Source: Symmachiella macrocystis (GTDB lineage Bacteria; Planctomycetota; Planctomycetia; Planctomycetales; Planctomycetaceae). From it: 64,000 nucleotides of DNA. The stretch covers positions 310,001-374,000 of the forward strand of contig NZ_SJPP01000002.1 of NCBI RefSeq assembly GCF_007860075.1, in the 5' to 3' direction. Below the pieces are notes generated by a model that made no database searches, had not been told where the DNA came from, and saw nothing but the letters and a program-made list of their open reading frames with translations. The translations under genes and the position numbers were made by a program. Positions 7,057 to 17,407 of this stretch are shown one piece after another; within the stretch, counting starts at the first letter, position 1; each line of letters starts with the position of its first letter.

Positions 7057-10000
7057 TTAACTGGTGGCTGAAGGGGCGAAATGATCGATAGCGACTTGTT
7101 TTAAGCCCTTCAGATCGAGTTTACCTGTGCCCAGAACTGGGATTTCTTGAACCTCGATAAAGCTGTCAGCAGAGGGGATGAATAGATTGGGGAGGCCGGC
7201 TGCTTTGAGTTGCTGGCAAATTTCATCGGCACTTTGCGATAGCGGTAAATGCACGACGACCAATCGCTCTCCTTTGCGTTCATCGGGCACAGCGGTGACT
7301 ACCGCCTTGACCTGCATGTCATCTTCTTCGGTGTCCGTTTGACTGAGGAAATCCCGAAGAGCGTTTTCGATTTGCAGGTGCGGAACCATCTCGCCGGCGA
7401 TTTTTGAGAAACGGCTGAGACGGTCGGTGATCTGGATGAACCCGTCGGAGTCGATTTTCGCAATGTCGCCGGTGACATACCAACCATCGCGAATGACTTC
7501 GGCTGTCTGTTCGGGGCGATTCAAGTATCCCTGCATGACGTTCGGCCCGCTAATCAACAACATGCCCGGCGTATCGATTCCCAAATCTTCGCCCGTTTCA
7601 GGATCGACGATCTTGGCGGCGACACCGGGAACAGGGTGTCCGACGGTCCCTTCTTTGACGCCAGCATGGTTAGTCATCGCTGATCGATGGCTGGGGATAT
7701 TAGCAGCGACGACTGGGGAAAGTTCGGTCGTGCCATAGCCTTCGATTGGGCGGGCACCGAATTTGTCTTCAAAAGCCTGTGCGACGTCGAGAGGCATTTT
7801 TTCGGCGCCGCAAATCACCAAATCAATCGTGGCAAAATTCTCTGGCGTACAGCGTTTTATATAAGTCCGTAGAAAGGTCGGCGTCGAGATCAGGACGGTC
7901 GCTTTGTATTTCTGAGCGAGTTTGCCGATCACTCGTGCATCGAGCGGGCTGACATGGTAGGTCACGGCCATGCTTCGTGTGAGTGTCAGCCACAGATTGC
8001 CGGTAAAACCAAAGGAATGGAAGAAGGGCAGAATTCCCAGAATCGTGTCCTTGTTCGTAAAGCGAAACACCTGGTCGACCGCTTCGACGTTGGTCGAGAT
8101 ATTGTGCTGCGTGAGCATGACTCCCTTGGGGTCCCCGGTCGATCCGGATGTGAAAATGACTGTCAGCAGGTCGTCGGATTTGATTTTCGTCAAACCCAAG
8201 ATGCGTTCTAAAATGGCGGCAGGGAGTAAATAAGCCTGAGCAGCAGAGATCAGTTTGTCCGTCGTGGTGACTTTGTCTTTCAGATCGTCCAAGTAGACGA
8301 CTTCGGCATCAAGATCGAGGTCGAGCTTTTCCATAACCTTGCGGCTGGTGAGCACGTGTTTGATGCCGCATTGCCGGATACAGGAGTTCATGATTTCCGA
8401 CGAGACGGTGTAGTTGAGGTTCACCGGCACGCGACGGGAGATGCTGAGGGCCGCGTTGACGAGCGTGGCGCCTACGGACGGGGGGATCAAGACGCCGACC
8501 ATATTCTCATCAGCGGCTAGCACCTCGCGGTCTAAGAGCCGTTTGAGAACCAATGAGCGCAGAATTGTTTGCCCGCCGGTGCATTCTTGGCCGGTGGAGT
8601 CGGAGATTTTCAGTCGAAACATCCCCTTGCGACAGTTCCGCAGAAATTGCCGTGGCAAGACCATTTGCCGTCCCTTGCGTTGTTCCATAGCTTGAACTCC
8701 CAGCTGCTGGACCGCCTGCCGTACTTGGCTGACGTTATCAGGTTTTTGAATCGGTTTCCCGAAGTGAATTGAGACGAGATATGGCCAGTGACGCGGCCAT
8801 TTCCAGAAGAGTTTCCCGCCCGAATAGCTAAAAATGCTGCCCCACAATTCATCGAGATACACAGGTATGATGGGGGCATCGGTCCCGGCGACGATTCGCA
8901 TGAGACCACGTTGAAATGGCTGCAGTTGCCCGGTGCGTGTGATTTGTCCTTCGGCAAAAATACAAACGAGTTCTCCGTTTTCGACTGCTTCCTTAGCCAC
9001 TTGCAGGGCGCGGACCATGGCTTTGGGGCCGCCGTCTCCCTTTATGGGAATCGCCTTCATCGTCCGCGTCAACCAATTGAGGCCCGGATTTGTTGTGTAA
9101 TCGGCATAAACCAGGAAGCGGATTAGTCTGGAGGAACTTGTCAGGATTAACAATCCATCGACCCACGAGACATGATTGGCAACAATTAACGCGCCCCCGG
9201 TTTCGGGCACGTTGTGTTGTCCGTTGAGGCGAACCCGATAGACCGTCCGTGTAAGCAACCAAAACATGAACCGTATTGTCGCGCCGGGTAGCAATGTAAA
9301 GATATAGATCAGTACTGGTATAGTCCCGATTCCCGACGCCAAGAACACCTGGCTGGCGCTCATGTTGAGTTGGCCCTGCATCACGGGAAATAACATCGAG
9401 ACCAACAGCATCCCCGCGAAGGTCACAAAATTAGCCGCGGCAAGAATTGTCCCGCGATTTTCGGACGAACTGCGGTGTTGCAGGAAGGCTTCCAGCGGAA
9501 TATTGAACAGTCCGGCGCTGATTCCCAGAAAAAACAACCAGACGCATGATTCGATCATCGCGCGTTGCGCCACATCGCCGGCGGGAAAATCAGCCGCGCT
9601 GCCTGCTCGATAAAGCAAAAAGGAGCTGAGCACGATGCCGACGGCGCCGAGCGGCACGATCCCTAACTCGACCTTGCCTCCCGACCAGATTCCGGCCAAC
9701 ACGCTGCCAAAGCCGACTCCCCCGACCAACACCACCAGCAGGGGCCAGATTTCTTCTTGCGGGAGACGTAGATCCTGTGTTCCATAGGGATCGATGTTGA
9801 TATTCGCCAGCGATGCTAGAAACCAAAAGAAGGCAATTCCCAACGTCGCGCGGAGTAGTGACTTGTTGTTCCAAAGAAGCTTTAAGTTGCGTCCTGTGTC
9901 GAGGACCGGATTGTGTGGAAATGGTTTGCTCGCATCGGCGGCCGGTACGCGGCGGATCATCAAACTGGCCATCAATCCGACTGCGGCGACGCCGAGCAAT

Positions 10001-10575
10001 ACGACGGTGGAAATCCATAAATGATCGGTCCCGTACGGTTTGGTCGCGCCGAACAACAGCAAGCCGCCGACAAAACCAAGCGCCGAAGAGACCACGGTCA
10101 CTAAGCCCATCCAGCCGTTGCCGGTGGAGAGGTCCTCGGTGCGGAGCAATTCGGGAATGCTGCCGAATCGGGCGGGGCCGTACAGCGCGCTTTGTGCACC
10201 CATCATGGCAACCACCGCAAACAGACCGAACGTGTTGCCAATGGAGATAGCGGCAATGCCCACCAACATGATCACGACTTCCGCCACCTTGCAGCCGACG
10301 ATCACGGTCCGCTTACTGAACTTGTCGGCAAAGTAACCGGCATAGGGAACGAACAATAAATAGGGCAGGGTGAAGCAGAACAACCCAATCGACAAGGCCA
10401 GGTTGGCGTCGAGGCCTTCTTCCTCGAATTTGACCTTCGCAATCGGCACGACCAACCAGCGAAACATGTTGTCGTTGATCGCGCCTAAGAACTGCGTGAC
10501 GAGCAATGCCACAAAGCTCCGCGACGAGAGGCCGTTGTAAGGGGCGGACGCGCTTGGTTGACCATTCTGACTCAT
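7057..10575 (-). CDS. MFS transporter / acyltransferase / acyl-ACP synthetase fusion (LplT-Aas type)
   Basis: A 1172-residue membrane protein with three parts. Residues ~15-410 are a 12-helix MFS transporter like the lysophospholipid flippase LplT. Residues ~430-640 are a PlsC-type acyltransferase with the NHVSWVDG (HX4D) motif and FAEGQITRTG. Residues ~690-1165 are an AMP-forming acyl ligase with TSGSTGDPKGVM and GYGTTELSP, then WYVTGD. Together they would import lysophospholipids across the inner membrane and re-acylate them. In E. coli LplT and Aas are separate genes; the full fusion is known in several phyla. It stands alone on this strand. Confidence 0.93.
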   Translation of the reverse strand: MSQNGQPSASAPYNGLSSRSFVALLVTQFLGAINDNMFRWLVVPIAKVKFEEEGLDANLALSIGLFCFTLPYLLFVPYAGYFADKFSKRTVIVGCKVAEVVIMLVGIAAISIGNTFGLFAVVAMMGAQSALYGPARFGSIPELLRTEDLSTGNGWMGLVTVVSSALGFVGGLLLFGATKPYGTDHLWISTVVLLGVAAVGLMASLMIRRVPAADASKPFPHNPVLDTGRNLKLLWNNKSLLRATLGIAFFWFLASLANINIDPYGTQDLRLPQEEIWPLLVVLVGGVGFGSVLAGIWSGGKVELGIVPLGAVGIVLSSFLLYRAGSAADFPAGDVAQRAMIESCVWLFFLGISAGLFNIPLEAFLQHRSSSENRGTILAAANFVTFAGMLLVSMLFPVMQGQLNMSASQVFLASGIGTIPVLIYIFTLLPGATIRFMFWLLTRTVYRVRLNGQHNVPETGGALIVANHVSWVDGLLILTSSSRLIRFLVYADYTTNPGLNWLTRTMKAIPIKGDGGPKAMVRALQVAKEAVENGELVCIFAEGQITRTGQLQPFQRGLMRIVAGTDAPIIPVYLDELWGSIFSYSGGKLFWKWPRHWPYLVSIHFGKPIQKPDNVSQVRQAVQQLGVQAMEQRKGRQMVLPRQFLRNCRKGMFRLKISDSTGQECTGGQTILRSLVLKRLLDREVLAADENMVGVLIPPSVGATLVNAALSISRRVPVNLNYTVSSEIMNSCIRQCGIKHVLTSRKVMEKLDLDLDAEVVYLDDLKDKVTTTDKLISAAQAYLLPAAILERILGLTKIKSDDLLTVIFTSGSTGDPKGVMLTQHNISTNVEAVDQVFRFTNKDTILGILPFFHSFGFTGNLWLTLTRSMAVTYHVSPLDARVIGKLAQKYKATVLISTPTFLRTYIKRCTPENFATIDLVICGAEKMPLDVAQAFEDKFGARPIEGYGTTELSPVVAANIPSHRSAMTNHAGVKEGTVGHPVPGVAAKIVDPETGEDLGIDTPGMLLISGPNVMQGYLNRPEQTAEVIRDGWYVTGDIAKIDSDGFIQITDRLSRFSKIAGEMVPHLQIENALRDFLSQTDTEEDDMQVKAVVTAVPDERKGERLVVVHLPLSQSADEICQQLKAAGLPNLFIPSADSFIEVQEIPVLGTGKLDLKGLKQVAIDHFAPSATS

Positions 10576-10755
10576 CGCGTCACTCCGACGCTGTCAGGAA
10601 GGTCAGTAAACAGGCGAATCATTGGCACGGGCATTTTTCGTGGAGATAGACAGTGGAAATCAGGGAAACGTGATCGTCGACAAGCGTAGCGATAATGGCG
10701 GCGACCAGCAATCCGGGAGAAAAACCCGCTCCAGCATTGTGGTGGCGACCGTGGA

Positions 10756-11193
10756 TTAGGTCGACGTCTCTGTCGTAGGAAGCTGTGGCGGAGAGATATT
10801 CTCGGAAAACTGGACCATAGTCTCCAATACAGGTTGGCCGTAAATCTTGGTTGTGCGTTGTTGTGCCTTTCCTCCCAAAATCGCCAAAGTCGGCTCGTGC
10901 CGATCACGATCCTTTAAGGGGACGTGTCGCAATAGGATTTGCCCCTCAGGCTGAATGACACGGGACAATTCTCGTGCCGCCGCTCGTGTGAGGGGCGTGC
11001 GTTCGACGATGAGTGATTTCACGCAATTGTCCGCAAATGGCAAGGCATCGGCCCGTGCGACGATCAACCGGGGAATCGGCTCACCGGCATGGCGTCCCAA
11101 GGTTTGGGTCCTGCAACGATTGACATTCCAGGCCTCCGCATGCCGGCCTTCGCCGCCAATATCGAGCACAATGTCGCATGGCGTTTGGTCCAT
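10756..11193 (-). CDS. small SAM-dependent methyltransferase-like protein
   Basis: A 145-residue protein from the ATG at 11193. It starts with a glycine-rich strand-loop (DIVLDIGGEGRHAEAW) like motif I of class I methyltransferases. ADALPFADNCVKSLIVERTP resembles motifs II-III, and SRVIQPEGQILLRHVP the strand before the last helix. It is shorter than typical enzymes, so it may be a degenerate or minimal form. The substrate is unknown. It lies divergent to the DCC oxidoreductase gene. Confidence 0.6.
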   Translation of the reverse strand: MDQTPCDIVLDIGGEGRHAEAWNVNRCRTQTLGRHAGEPIPRLIVARADALPFADNCVKSLIVERTPLTRAAARELSRVIQPEGQILLRHVPLKDRDRHEPTLAILGGKAQQRTTKIYGQPVLETMVQFSENISPPQLPTTETST

Positions 11194-11396
11194 AAGCCTA
11201 AATTCAGTCACTGATAGTTTGATAAAAAACAACCGTCCGCAATGACGAGACGGAATGAGGCGTGCCTTTATAACGCGCCGGGTTTCAGAATTCGACGCAA
11301 GCAGTTAAAGTCGCCCTCTGACAGCGGTTAACAAGGAGGACAAGGTGACCGTCCTTGGCTCGTCATAAGACGCTATTCTGCAATGGAGAGGGTATC

Positions 11397-11849
11397 GTGA
11401 GTGAAACCGCCGCAGCGAACAGTTCGCAGGAAAATCAACAACCGCCGGAACAACCGACGCGGTCCGTGATTTTTTTCGACGGGGTTTGCGGATTGTGCGA
11501 TCACTTTGTCAATTTTGTCATGGCTCGCGACCACAATCGCCGGTTTTTATTCGCCCCCCTGCAAGGCACAACCGCCGGCAAACTCCTCAACCTGCCGGAT
11601 GATGCCTCGTTTGATTCTGTTGTCTTTTGGGATGCCGGAAAGACGTTTCAAAAATCGCCTGCCGTGGTGCGAATATTTTGGAAGCTTGGAGGGCTATGGT
11701 GCGTGCTCGGTGCGTTGCTGTGGGTGATCCCTCGGCCGCTGCGCGATGTGGGGTATCGTCTGGTTGCCCGTTGGCGCTATCGTCTATTTGGCAAGAAGGA
11801 AGTCTGTCGCATGCCGAAACCGGACGAGCGTGAACGGTTTTTGGATTAG
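11397..11849 (+). CDS. thiol-disulfide oxidoreductase DCC family protein (DUF393)
   Basis: About 150 residues from the GTG at 11397, which follows GGAGAGGGTATC; an in-frame TTG at 11355 is possible but has no ribosome site. The motif DGVCGLCD is the DxxCxxC signature of the family. A hydrophobic stretch (LWCVLGALLWVIPRPL) may touch the membrane. Members are small thioredoxin-like proteins with poorly known partners. It is followed 51 bp later by the biotin ligase gene in the same direction. Confidence 0.88.
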   Translation: MSETAAANSSQENQQPPEQPTRSVIFFDGVCGLCDHFVNFVMARDHNRRFLFAPLQGTTAGKLLNLPDDASFDSVVFWDAGKTFQKSPAVVRIFWKLGGLWCVLGALLWVIPRPLRDVGYRLVARWRYRLFGKKEVCRMPKPDERERFLD

Positions 11850-11900
11850 CGAACGCTTTGAGTGGCTGGACGGATAACGACGTGGGGCGAGGGGTAATCA

Positions 11901-12713
11901 GTGAACGCGGATGATATTAACGTGGAGGATGGCGGACTTCCTTTTGATCTTGAGCGAATCATTGCGGAGACGTTCGTGGGGGAGGTCGACTATCACGAAA
12001 CAGTCGATTCCACCAACGACGTCGCGCTGGCCCATTGCCGTCGCCGGGCAGTGGATGGTCCGCTGTTGGTTTTGGCAGCTCAACAAACTCGCGGTCGCGG
12101 ACGGGGAGCCAATTCGTGGTGGTCCGTAGCTGGTTCGCTCACATTTTCACTGATCATCTCCCCGACCGGGTTGGGAGTAAGCCAGGAACGTTGGCCACAG
12201 GCATCGTTGACAACCGGGCTGTCAGTTTGCTTGGCCTTGGACCATGTTGTGCCGGGCATTCGTTCTGCCCTGAAATGGCCCAACGATGTCTTTCTCAATG
12301 GCGGTAAAGTTTGCGGCATCCTCGTTGAGGTGGCAGAAGGCTCGACGCAATCACTCGTGTTGGGAATCGGCATCAATGTCAACAATAGCTTTGTCGATGC
12401 CCCGCCGGAACTGACGACCATCGCGACTTCGTTAGCCGATGCGACCGGCCGGGAATTTGACCGGACGGAGGTGCTCATCGCTTTGCTCAAACAATTCGAA
12501 ACCCAATTCCGCCGCCTGGCTGCCAACGATCCCCAATTGCCGGCAGACTGGCTGCAACGCTGTGCGTTGCGGGGCTTGACCGTCACGATCGAGACCCCGA
12601 CCCATCGAACCACCGGCCGATGCGCGGGTATCGATCCACAAGGGGCGCTGGTGCTGGAAACCGTCGAGGGCCCGGAACGCTTCTTTGGTGGTGTCATCAC
12701 CAGCTTCGAATGA
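11901..12713 (+). CDS. birA: biotin--[acetyl-CoA-carboxylase] ligase
   Basis: A 270-residue enzyme with the ligase signatures VDSTNDVA, then QQTRGRGRGANSW, LKWPNDVFLNGGKVCGILVE and VLGIGINVN. It attaches biotin to the carrier domain of acetyl-CoA carboxylase in the cytoplasm. No N-terminal DNA-binding domain is present, so it is a monofunctional (class I) enzyme rather than a repressor. The GTG start at 11901 has a GAGGGG ribosome site; an ATG 10 bp further on is in a different frame. Confidence 0.95.
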   Translation: MNADDINVEDGGLPFDLERIIAETFVGEVDYHETVDSTNDVALAHCRRRAVDGPLLVLAAQQTRGRGRGANSWWSVAGSLTFSLIISPTGLGVSQERWPQASLTTGLSVCLALDHVVPGIRSALKWPNDVFLNGGKVCGILVEVAEGSTQSLVLGIGINVNNSFVDAPPELTTIATSLADATGREFDRTEVLIALLKQFETQFRRLAANDPQLPADWLQRCALRGLTVTIETPTHRTTGRCAGIDPQGALVLETVEGPERFFGGVITSFE

Positions 12714-12951
12714 CAATTTGGCGATGATCCCCGTCCCTTCCGCAGCCCCGAAAATCACGAATCCGCTGGAAACCACTGTTTAACAGCGGCAAACGTCCTT
12801 GCGAGGCCCCCGTTCGCCCAGGTAAAATGGATCGTCGTCTTTTGATGCAATGCAGCTTGGTTTCAGTTCTGTTGCGGCGGGAAGACGAAGCTTCTGCGGG
12901 AGCGTGTTTCGCTGGGAGTCTCTCTCGCCTCTAAACTTTGAGGAGTTCATT

Positions 12952-15324
12952 ATGCTGTGGCGGTGTACGGCGGTTTGGTTCCTCTTGGCGGGAATGCTGG
13001 CATGTTGTCCATCACCCAGCTGCGCCGAAGAACCGACCACTGATTACCTCCGCGACATAAAACCGCTGCTCAAACGCGCCTGTTATCGCTGTCATGCCGC
13101 CGGGAAGCAGACTTCGGGCTTACGTTTGGATACGGCTCGCGCTGCTTTGATCGGCGGCGATTCCGGGGAAGCGGTTGTTCCGGGAGAGAGCGCCGAGAGT
13201 TTGCTGTACCTGGTCGTCAGCGGTTCTGAAGACTACGAGCAAATGCCGCCCGAGGGGGAAGGCGAACGCTTGAAGCCGGACGAAGTGGCCCTCATCAAAC
13301 GTTGGATCGACGGTGGCGCCAAATTCCCCGAACAAGAAACCCCCGATGACAGCGCCGGGTCGGATCACTGGTCGTTCCAAAAACCGCTACGGCCCGAAGT
13401 ACCGAAGACGAAGAACTCCACATGGATCCGCAATGCAATCGATGCATTCGTGCTCACCCGTTTGGAAGAGAAACAAATCGCTCCCTCGCCCGAAGCGGAT
13501 CGAATCACGCTGATTCGCCGGCTCACGTTCGACTTACTGGGTTTGCCACCCACGCCTGAAGAAGTGCAACAGTTTCTGGCCGACACCAGTTCCGATGCCT
13601 ATGAAAAACTGGTCGATCGCTTGCTGGCTTCTCCGCACTACGGGGAACGTTGGGGGCGACATTGGCTGGATGCGGCGCGTTATGCCGACAGCAACGGGTA
13701 TACCATCGATGGTTCCCGCAACATGTGGCATTACCGCGACTGGGTGATCAATGCCCTCAACGCCGATATGCCGTTTGACCAATTTACCATCCAGCAAATC
13801 GCCGGCGACATGCTGCCCAATGCAACCCGCGAGCAAATGATCGCCACCGGATTTCATCGCAATACGTTGATCAACGAAGAAGGAGGTACCGACCAGGAAC
13901 AGTTCCGCATCGATGCCGTCGCTGATCGGCTGCATACCACTGGGGCGGTTTGGTTGGGTTTGACGTTGGAATGCGCTCGCTGCCACACGCACAAGTACGA
14001 CCCCATCACCCAGCGGGAATACTATGAGATGTTCGCGTTCTTTGACGCGGACGACGACTACGACCTCAACTTCCCACCCCCGGCCGACAAGGCAGCGGAA
14101 TTTGAAAAGAAACTCGATAAGTTCAACGGCGAAATTGCTGAGTTGGACAAGAAGATCGCCAAAGCTTACGGCACACCCGCCGAGGAAAACGGCGAGCTAA
14201 AAAAATTGATCAACACCCGGACACGCAAAATGCGGTCCAAACCCAAAAGCCCCGCCGGCTGGGCAATGGTGATGAAACAGCGCGAGCAGCCCCGCGTGAC
14301 GCACGTTCACAAGCGCGGGAATTTCCTGGATCCAGGGGATGAAGTCACCGCGGCCGTGCCCGCTGTGTTGCCGCCGCTGCCAAAGTCCGAAACACACAAT
14401 CGTCTTGATTTCGCGTATTGGCTGGTCGACGGCAACAATCCGCTCACTGCCCGGGTCACTGTGAACCGGATGTGGCAACGCTATTTTGGCAGCGGTCTCG
14501 TGCAAACCGAAAATGACTTCGGCACGCAAGGCGAACGACCGTCGCATCCGCAATTGCTCGATTGGTTGGCGACGGAATTCATCGCCCGCGGTTGGAGCAT
14601 GAAGGCGATGCACAAATTGATCGTCACATCGGCCACCTATCGACAAGCGTCGGTTTATCGTGAGGAGGTCGCTCAGGTCGATCCTGCCAACCGGCTATTG
14701 GCCCGGCAGGCCCGTTTGCGATTAGAAGCGGAAATCATTCGCGATGCGGCGCTGGCCACGAGTGGATTATTGACCCGTACAATCGGCGGCACGGGTGTGT
14801 TTCCTCCACAACCCGATGGCGTGTACGCCTTCACGCAAAATGATAAGAAATGGAAAGCCAACACAGGCCCCGAGCGCTATCGCCGTGGCATGTATACTTA
14901 TTTTTGGCGATCACAGCCGTTCCCCGCGCTGATGACGTTTGACTTCCCCGAATCGAACGTCACCTGCACCCGCCGCGTCCGTTCCAATACACCGCTGCAA
15001 GCATTGACGTTGGCCAACGATGTGGCTTTTGTGGAAACCGCACGGGCGCTCGCTCAGCGGATTCTCAAAGAAGCCTCACCAGACGACGAAGAACGGATTC
15101 GCTTCGCCTTTCAACTGTGTCTGGCCCGCGAACCGAGTTCGCTGGAAATGCGACGATTGGCCTTACTGATTCGCCAACAACGGGAGGCCTTCGCCGCAGA
15201 CCAACAAGCCGCTGCTAAATTGCTGGCGACGGATAAACCAAATGACGAGACGATTGAACTTGCTGCCTGGACGACCTTTTCACGCGTGTTGATGAACCTC
15301 GATGAATTCATCACGCGGGAGTGA
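12952..15324 (+). CDS. PSD1/planctomycete cytochrome C domain protein (DUF1549-DUF1553)
   Basis: A 790-residue secreted protein from the ATG at 12952, which has a TGAGGAG ribosome site. A signal peptide covers residues 1-25. The planctomycete cytochrome C domain follows, with the heme-type CYRCH motif near residue 45. Next are DUF1549 (LLASPHYGERWGRHWLDAAR) and DUF1553 (VNRMWQRYFGSGLVQTENDF, then SNTPLQALTLAND). A second CARCHTH motif lies in between. The families are a hallmark of Planctomycetes; their exact reaction is unknown. It is paired with the DUF1501 gene 63 bp downstream. Confidence 0.95.
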   Translation: MLWRCTAVWFLLAGMLACCPSPSCAEEPTTDYLRDIKPLLKRACYRCHAAGKQTSGLRLDTARAALIGGDSGEAVVPGESAESLLYLVVSGSEDYEQMPPEGEGERLKPDEVALIKRWIDGGAKFPEQETPDDSAGSDHWSFQKPLRPEVPKTKNSTWIRNAIDAFVLTRLEEKQIAPSPEADRITLIRRLTFDLLGLPPTPEEVQQFLADTSSDAYEKLVDRLLASPHYGERWGRHWLDAARYADSNGYTIDGSRNMWHYRDWVINALNADMPFDQFTIQQIAGDMLPNATREQMIATGFHRNTLINEEGGTDQEQFRIDAVADRLHTTGAVWLGLTLECARCHTHKYDPITQREYYEMFAFFDADDDYDLNFPPPADKAAEFEKKLDKFNGEIAELDKKIAKAYGTPAEENGELKKLINTRTRKMRSKPKSPAGWAMVMKQREQPRVTHVHKRGNFLDPGDEVTAAVPAVLPPLPKSETHNRLDFAYWLVDGNNPLTARVTVNRMWQRYFGSGLVQTENDFGTQGERPSHPQLLDWLATEFIARGWSMKAMHKLIVTSATYRQASVYREEVAQVDPANRLLARQARLRLEAEIIRDAALATSGLLTRTIGGTGVFPPQPDGVYAFTQNDKKWKANTGPERYRRGMYTYFWRSQPFPALMTFDFPESNVTCTRRVRSNTPLQALTLANDVAFVETARALAQRILKEASPDDEERIRFAFQLCLAREPSSLEMRRLALLIRQQREAFAADQQAAAKLLATDKPNDETIELAAWTTFSRVLMNLDEFITRE

Positions 15325-15387
15325 GGCACGACCGACGACGCCCCCGACTTTGCTGAGGGGCAACGCGAAATCATTCTGGACGTACTA

Positions 15388-16848
15388 ATGACCGAGCGAA
15401 CCATGCACGACCAAACTCCCGAATTGTTGGATCAAACGCGGCGACATTTCTTCTCCCAATGCCGTTACGGGCTGGGAGCAATGGCGCTCGGGTCGTTGCT
15501 GGCCGGTGACGGGGCGACGCCGGTACGGGCTGACGTGCAAAGTCATCCCCTTGCTCCACGTCCGCCGCACTTTGCTCCCAAAGCCAAACGCGTGATCTTT
15601 ATGTTCATGGCGGGCGGGCCGAGCCAATTGGAGCTGTTCAATCCCCGTCCCAAACTGACCAAACTTTCCGGACAAGTGATCCCCCAGTCGTACGTCGAGA
15701 ACAAACGTTTCGCCTTTCTCAACAAAGATGCCAAACTCCTCGGCTCGCCGCAGAAATTCGCCCGGCATGGCGAATCGGGCCAGATGATTTCCGAGTGCTT
15801 GCCCTACCTGTCGACGATCGCCGATAAAATCGCCATCGTCAATTCGATGACAACCGACGTCTTCAACCACGGCCCCGCTAAGTTCTTCGTCAACACCGGC
15901 TCCGCACGGTTCGGGCGTCCCAGCATCGGGGCATGGGTCACGTACGGTATCGGCAGCGAATCGACCGACTTGCCCGGCTTCGTCGTCCTGCAATCCGGCC
16001 CCCGCGGCCCGCGTGGCGGCGCGCCGCTCTGGGGAAGCGGATTTCTGCCGACGACGTATCAGGGCGTTCCCTTCCGTAGCGGCAAAGAACCGATCCTCAA
16101 CCTCTCCTCGCCACACGGCATCGATTTGAACCGCCAGCGTGAATTTGTCGATGCAGTCCACGACCTGAATGAGATGCGGCGAGCGGTTACGGCTGATCCG
16201 GAAATCGCCACGCGGATTTCGTCCTACGAAATGGCCTACCGCATGCAGAGCAGCGCGCCGGCGCTGATGGATATTTCCGGCGAGACCCGCGACACGTTGG
16301 AGGACTACGGCGTCGAGGGGGACAAACCTTCCTTCGCCCGCAACTGCCTGTTGGCTCGCCGGCTGATCGAAAGTGGCAGCCGGTTTGTGCAGTTGTACCA
16401 CACCGATTGGGACCACCACGGCGGACCGGGGTTTGAAATCAACAAGGCGCTCAACCAGCGGTGCCACGAAGTCGACCGTCCCTCGGCGGCGCTGGTCAAA
16501 GATCTCGAACAGCGCGGCCTGCTCAAGGACACGCTCGTGGTATGGGGCGGAGAGTTCGGCCGCACCCCGCAAGGCGAAGACCGCAACGGCCTGTTAGGCC
16601 GCGACCACCACATCGACGCCTATTCCATGTGGATGGCCGGCGGCGGCATCAAAGGAGGCCAAACCCTCGGCCAGACCGACGAGCTAGGCTACTACGCCGT
16701 CGAAGACCGCGTCCACGTCCACGACTTCCAAGCCACGTTGCTGCATCTGCTGGGCCTCGACCACCTAAAACTCACCCACCGCTTCCAAGGCCGCGACTTC
16801 CGGCTAACGGATGTGCATGGGAAGGTGGTGGAGAAGCTGTTGGCTTAA
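15388..16848 (+). CDS. DUF1501 domain protein, likely Tat-exported
   Basis: A 486-residue protein. RRHFFSQCRYGLGAMALG near residue 15 resembles a twin-arginine export signal. The body has the sulfatase/phosphatase-like fold patterns of DUF1501: FMAGGPSQLELFNPRPKL, FNHGPAKFFVNTGSARFGRP, WGGEFGRTP, then GRDHH. Family members accompany PSD1 proteins in planctomycetes, as here, and are thought to act in the periplasm on polymers or surface compounds. An alternative ATG lies at 15403. Confidence 0.93.
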   Translation: MTERTMHDQTPELLDQTRRHFFSQCRYGLGAMALGSLLAGDGATPVRADVQSHPLAPRPPHFAPKAKRVIFMFMAGGPSQLELFNPRPKLTKLSGQVIPQSYVENKRFAFLNKDAKLLGSPQKFARHGESGQMISECLPYLSTIADKIAIVNSMTTDVFNHGPAKFFVNTGSARFGRPSIGAWVTYGIGSESTDLPGFVVLQSGPRGPRGGAPLWGSGFLPTTYQGVPFRSGKEPILNLSSPHGIDLNRQREFVDAVHDLNEMRRAVTADPEIATRISSYEMAYRMQSSAPALMDISGETRDTLEDYGVEGDKPSFARNCLLARRLIESGSRFVQLYHTDWDHHGGPGFEINKALNQRCHEVDRPSAALVKDLEQRGLLKDTLVVWGGEFGRTPQGEDRNGLLGRDHHIDAYSMWMAGGGIKGGQTLGQTDELGYYAVEDRVHVHDFQATLLHLLGLDHLKLTHRFQGRDFRLTDVHGKVVEKLLA

Positions 16849-16871
16849 GCGGACAGGCTTGCGGGTGTAGG

Positions 16872-17378
16872 TCATTCGTCTCGCCGGCTTCGCCCAGGAT
16901 ACTCCGCCCAGAGGATCACGTCGCGGTAATCGAGGATTGCGGATTCAACGTATTGATCGAAAAGCGATCGATTGCCTGCTGCCAACTGCAGGACACAGAG
17001 ACAGACACGTTCGTTAAGATATCGGCTCTCTTTCCATCCGGCAACTTTCCCGGACATCTCTGCCAAAGCACCTTTGACGAATGGTCGATCATTCTGCGAA
17101 AAATCCGATTCAATCGCGGATAGGACTTCGGTACTCAATTTGCCCGGAAGCGGAGAACCTATCACTTTTTTGAATGCATCCAATGCATTCTCGAACTCCT
17201 GCTGTGCAATCATTCGGTGGTATAAAATTGCCGAGATTGTGGACGGATCGGAATTCTGCGTATCTTCCGAAACGGCCGCGTCATACTCGGATTGCAGTTT
17301 CTCGAAAGCTCGTTCCGCTTCAAGCAATTGTTGCGTTTCAGGCAGATGCATGTATTTATCGGGAATATCAAACCACAT
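16872..17378 (-). CDS. hypothetical helical protein
   Basis: A 168-residue soluble protein with no recognised domain. The first 100 residues are predicted helical with heptad-like spacing (LEAERAFEKLQSEYDAAV). The rest is also helical and ends basic. It lies 29 bp beyond the sulfatase stop on the same strand and converges with the DUF1501 gene. Codon use and length support a real gene, but no function can be given. Confidence 0.7.
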   Translation of the reverse strand: MWFDIPDKYMHLPETQQLLEAERAFEKLQSEYDAAVSEDTQNSDPSTISAILYHRMIAQQEFENALDAFKKVIGSPLPGKLSTEVLSAIESDFSQNDRPFVKGALAEMSGKVAGWKESRYLNERVCLCVLQLAAGNRSLFDQYVESAILDYRDVILWAEYPGRSRRDE

Positions 17379-17407
17379 CTCTCGCCACCTTTTCCCAACA
17401 ATGTCGC

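Noticed and set aside
15385-16572. 395-codon frame antisense to the DUF1501 gene
   Set aside because: High-GC shadow of a well supported gene; no domain pattern.
16461-17123. 220-codon plus-strand frame rich in R and P
   Set aside because: Shadow of the DUF1501 gene in another frame; low-complexity composition.
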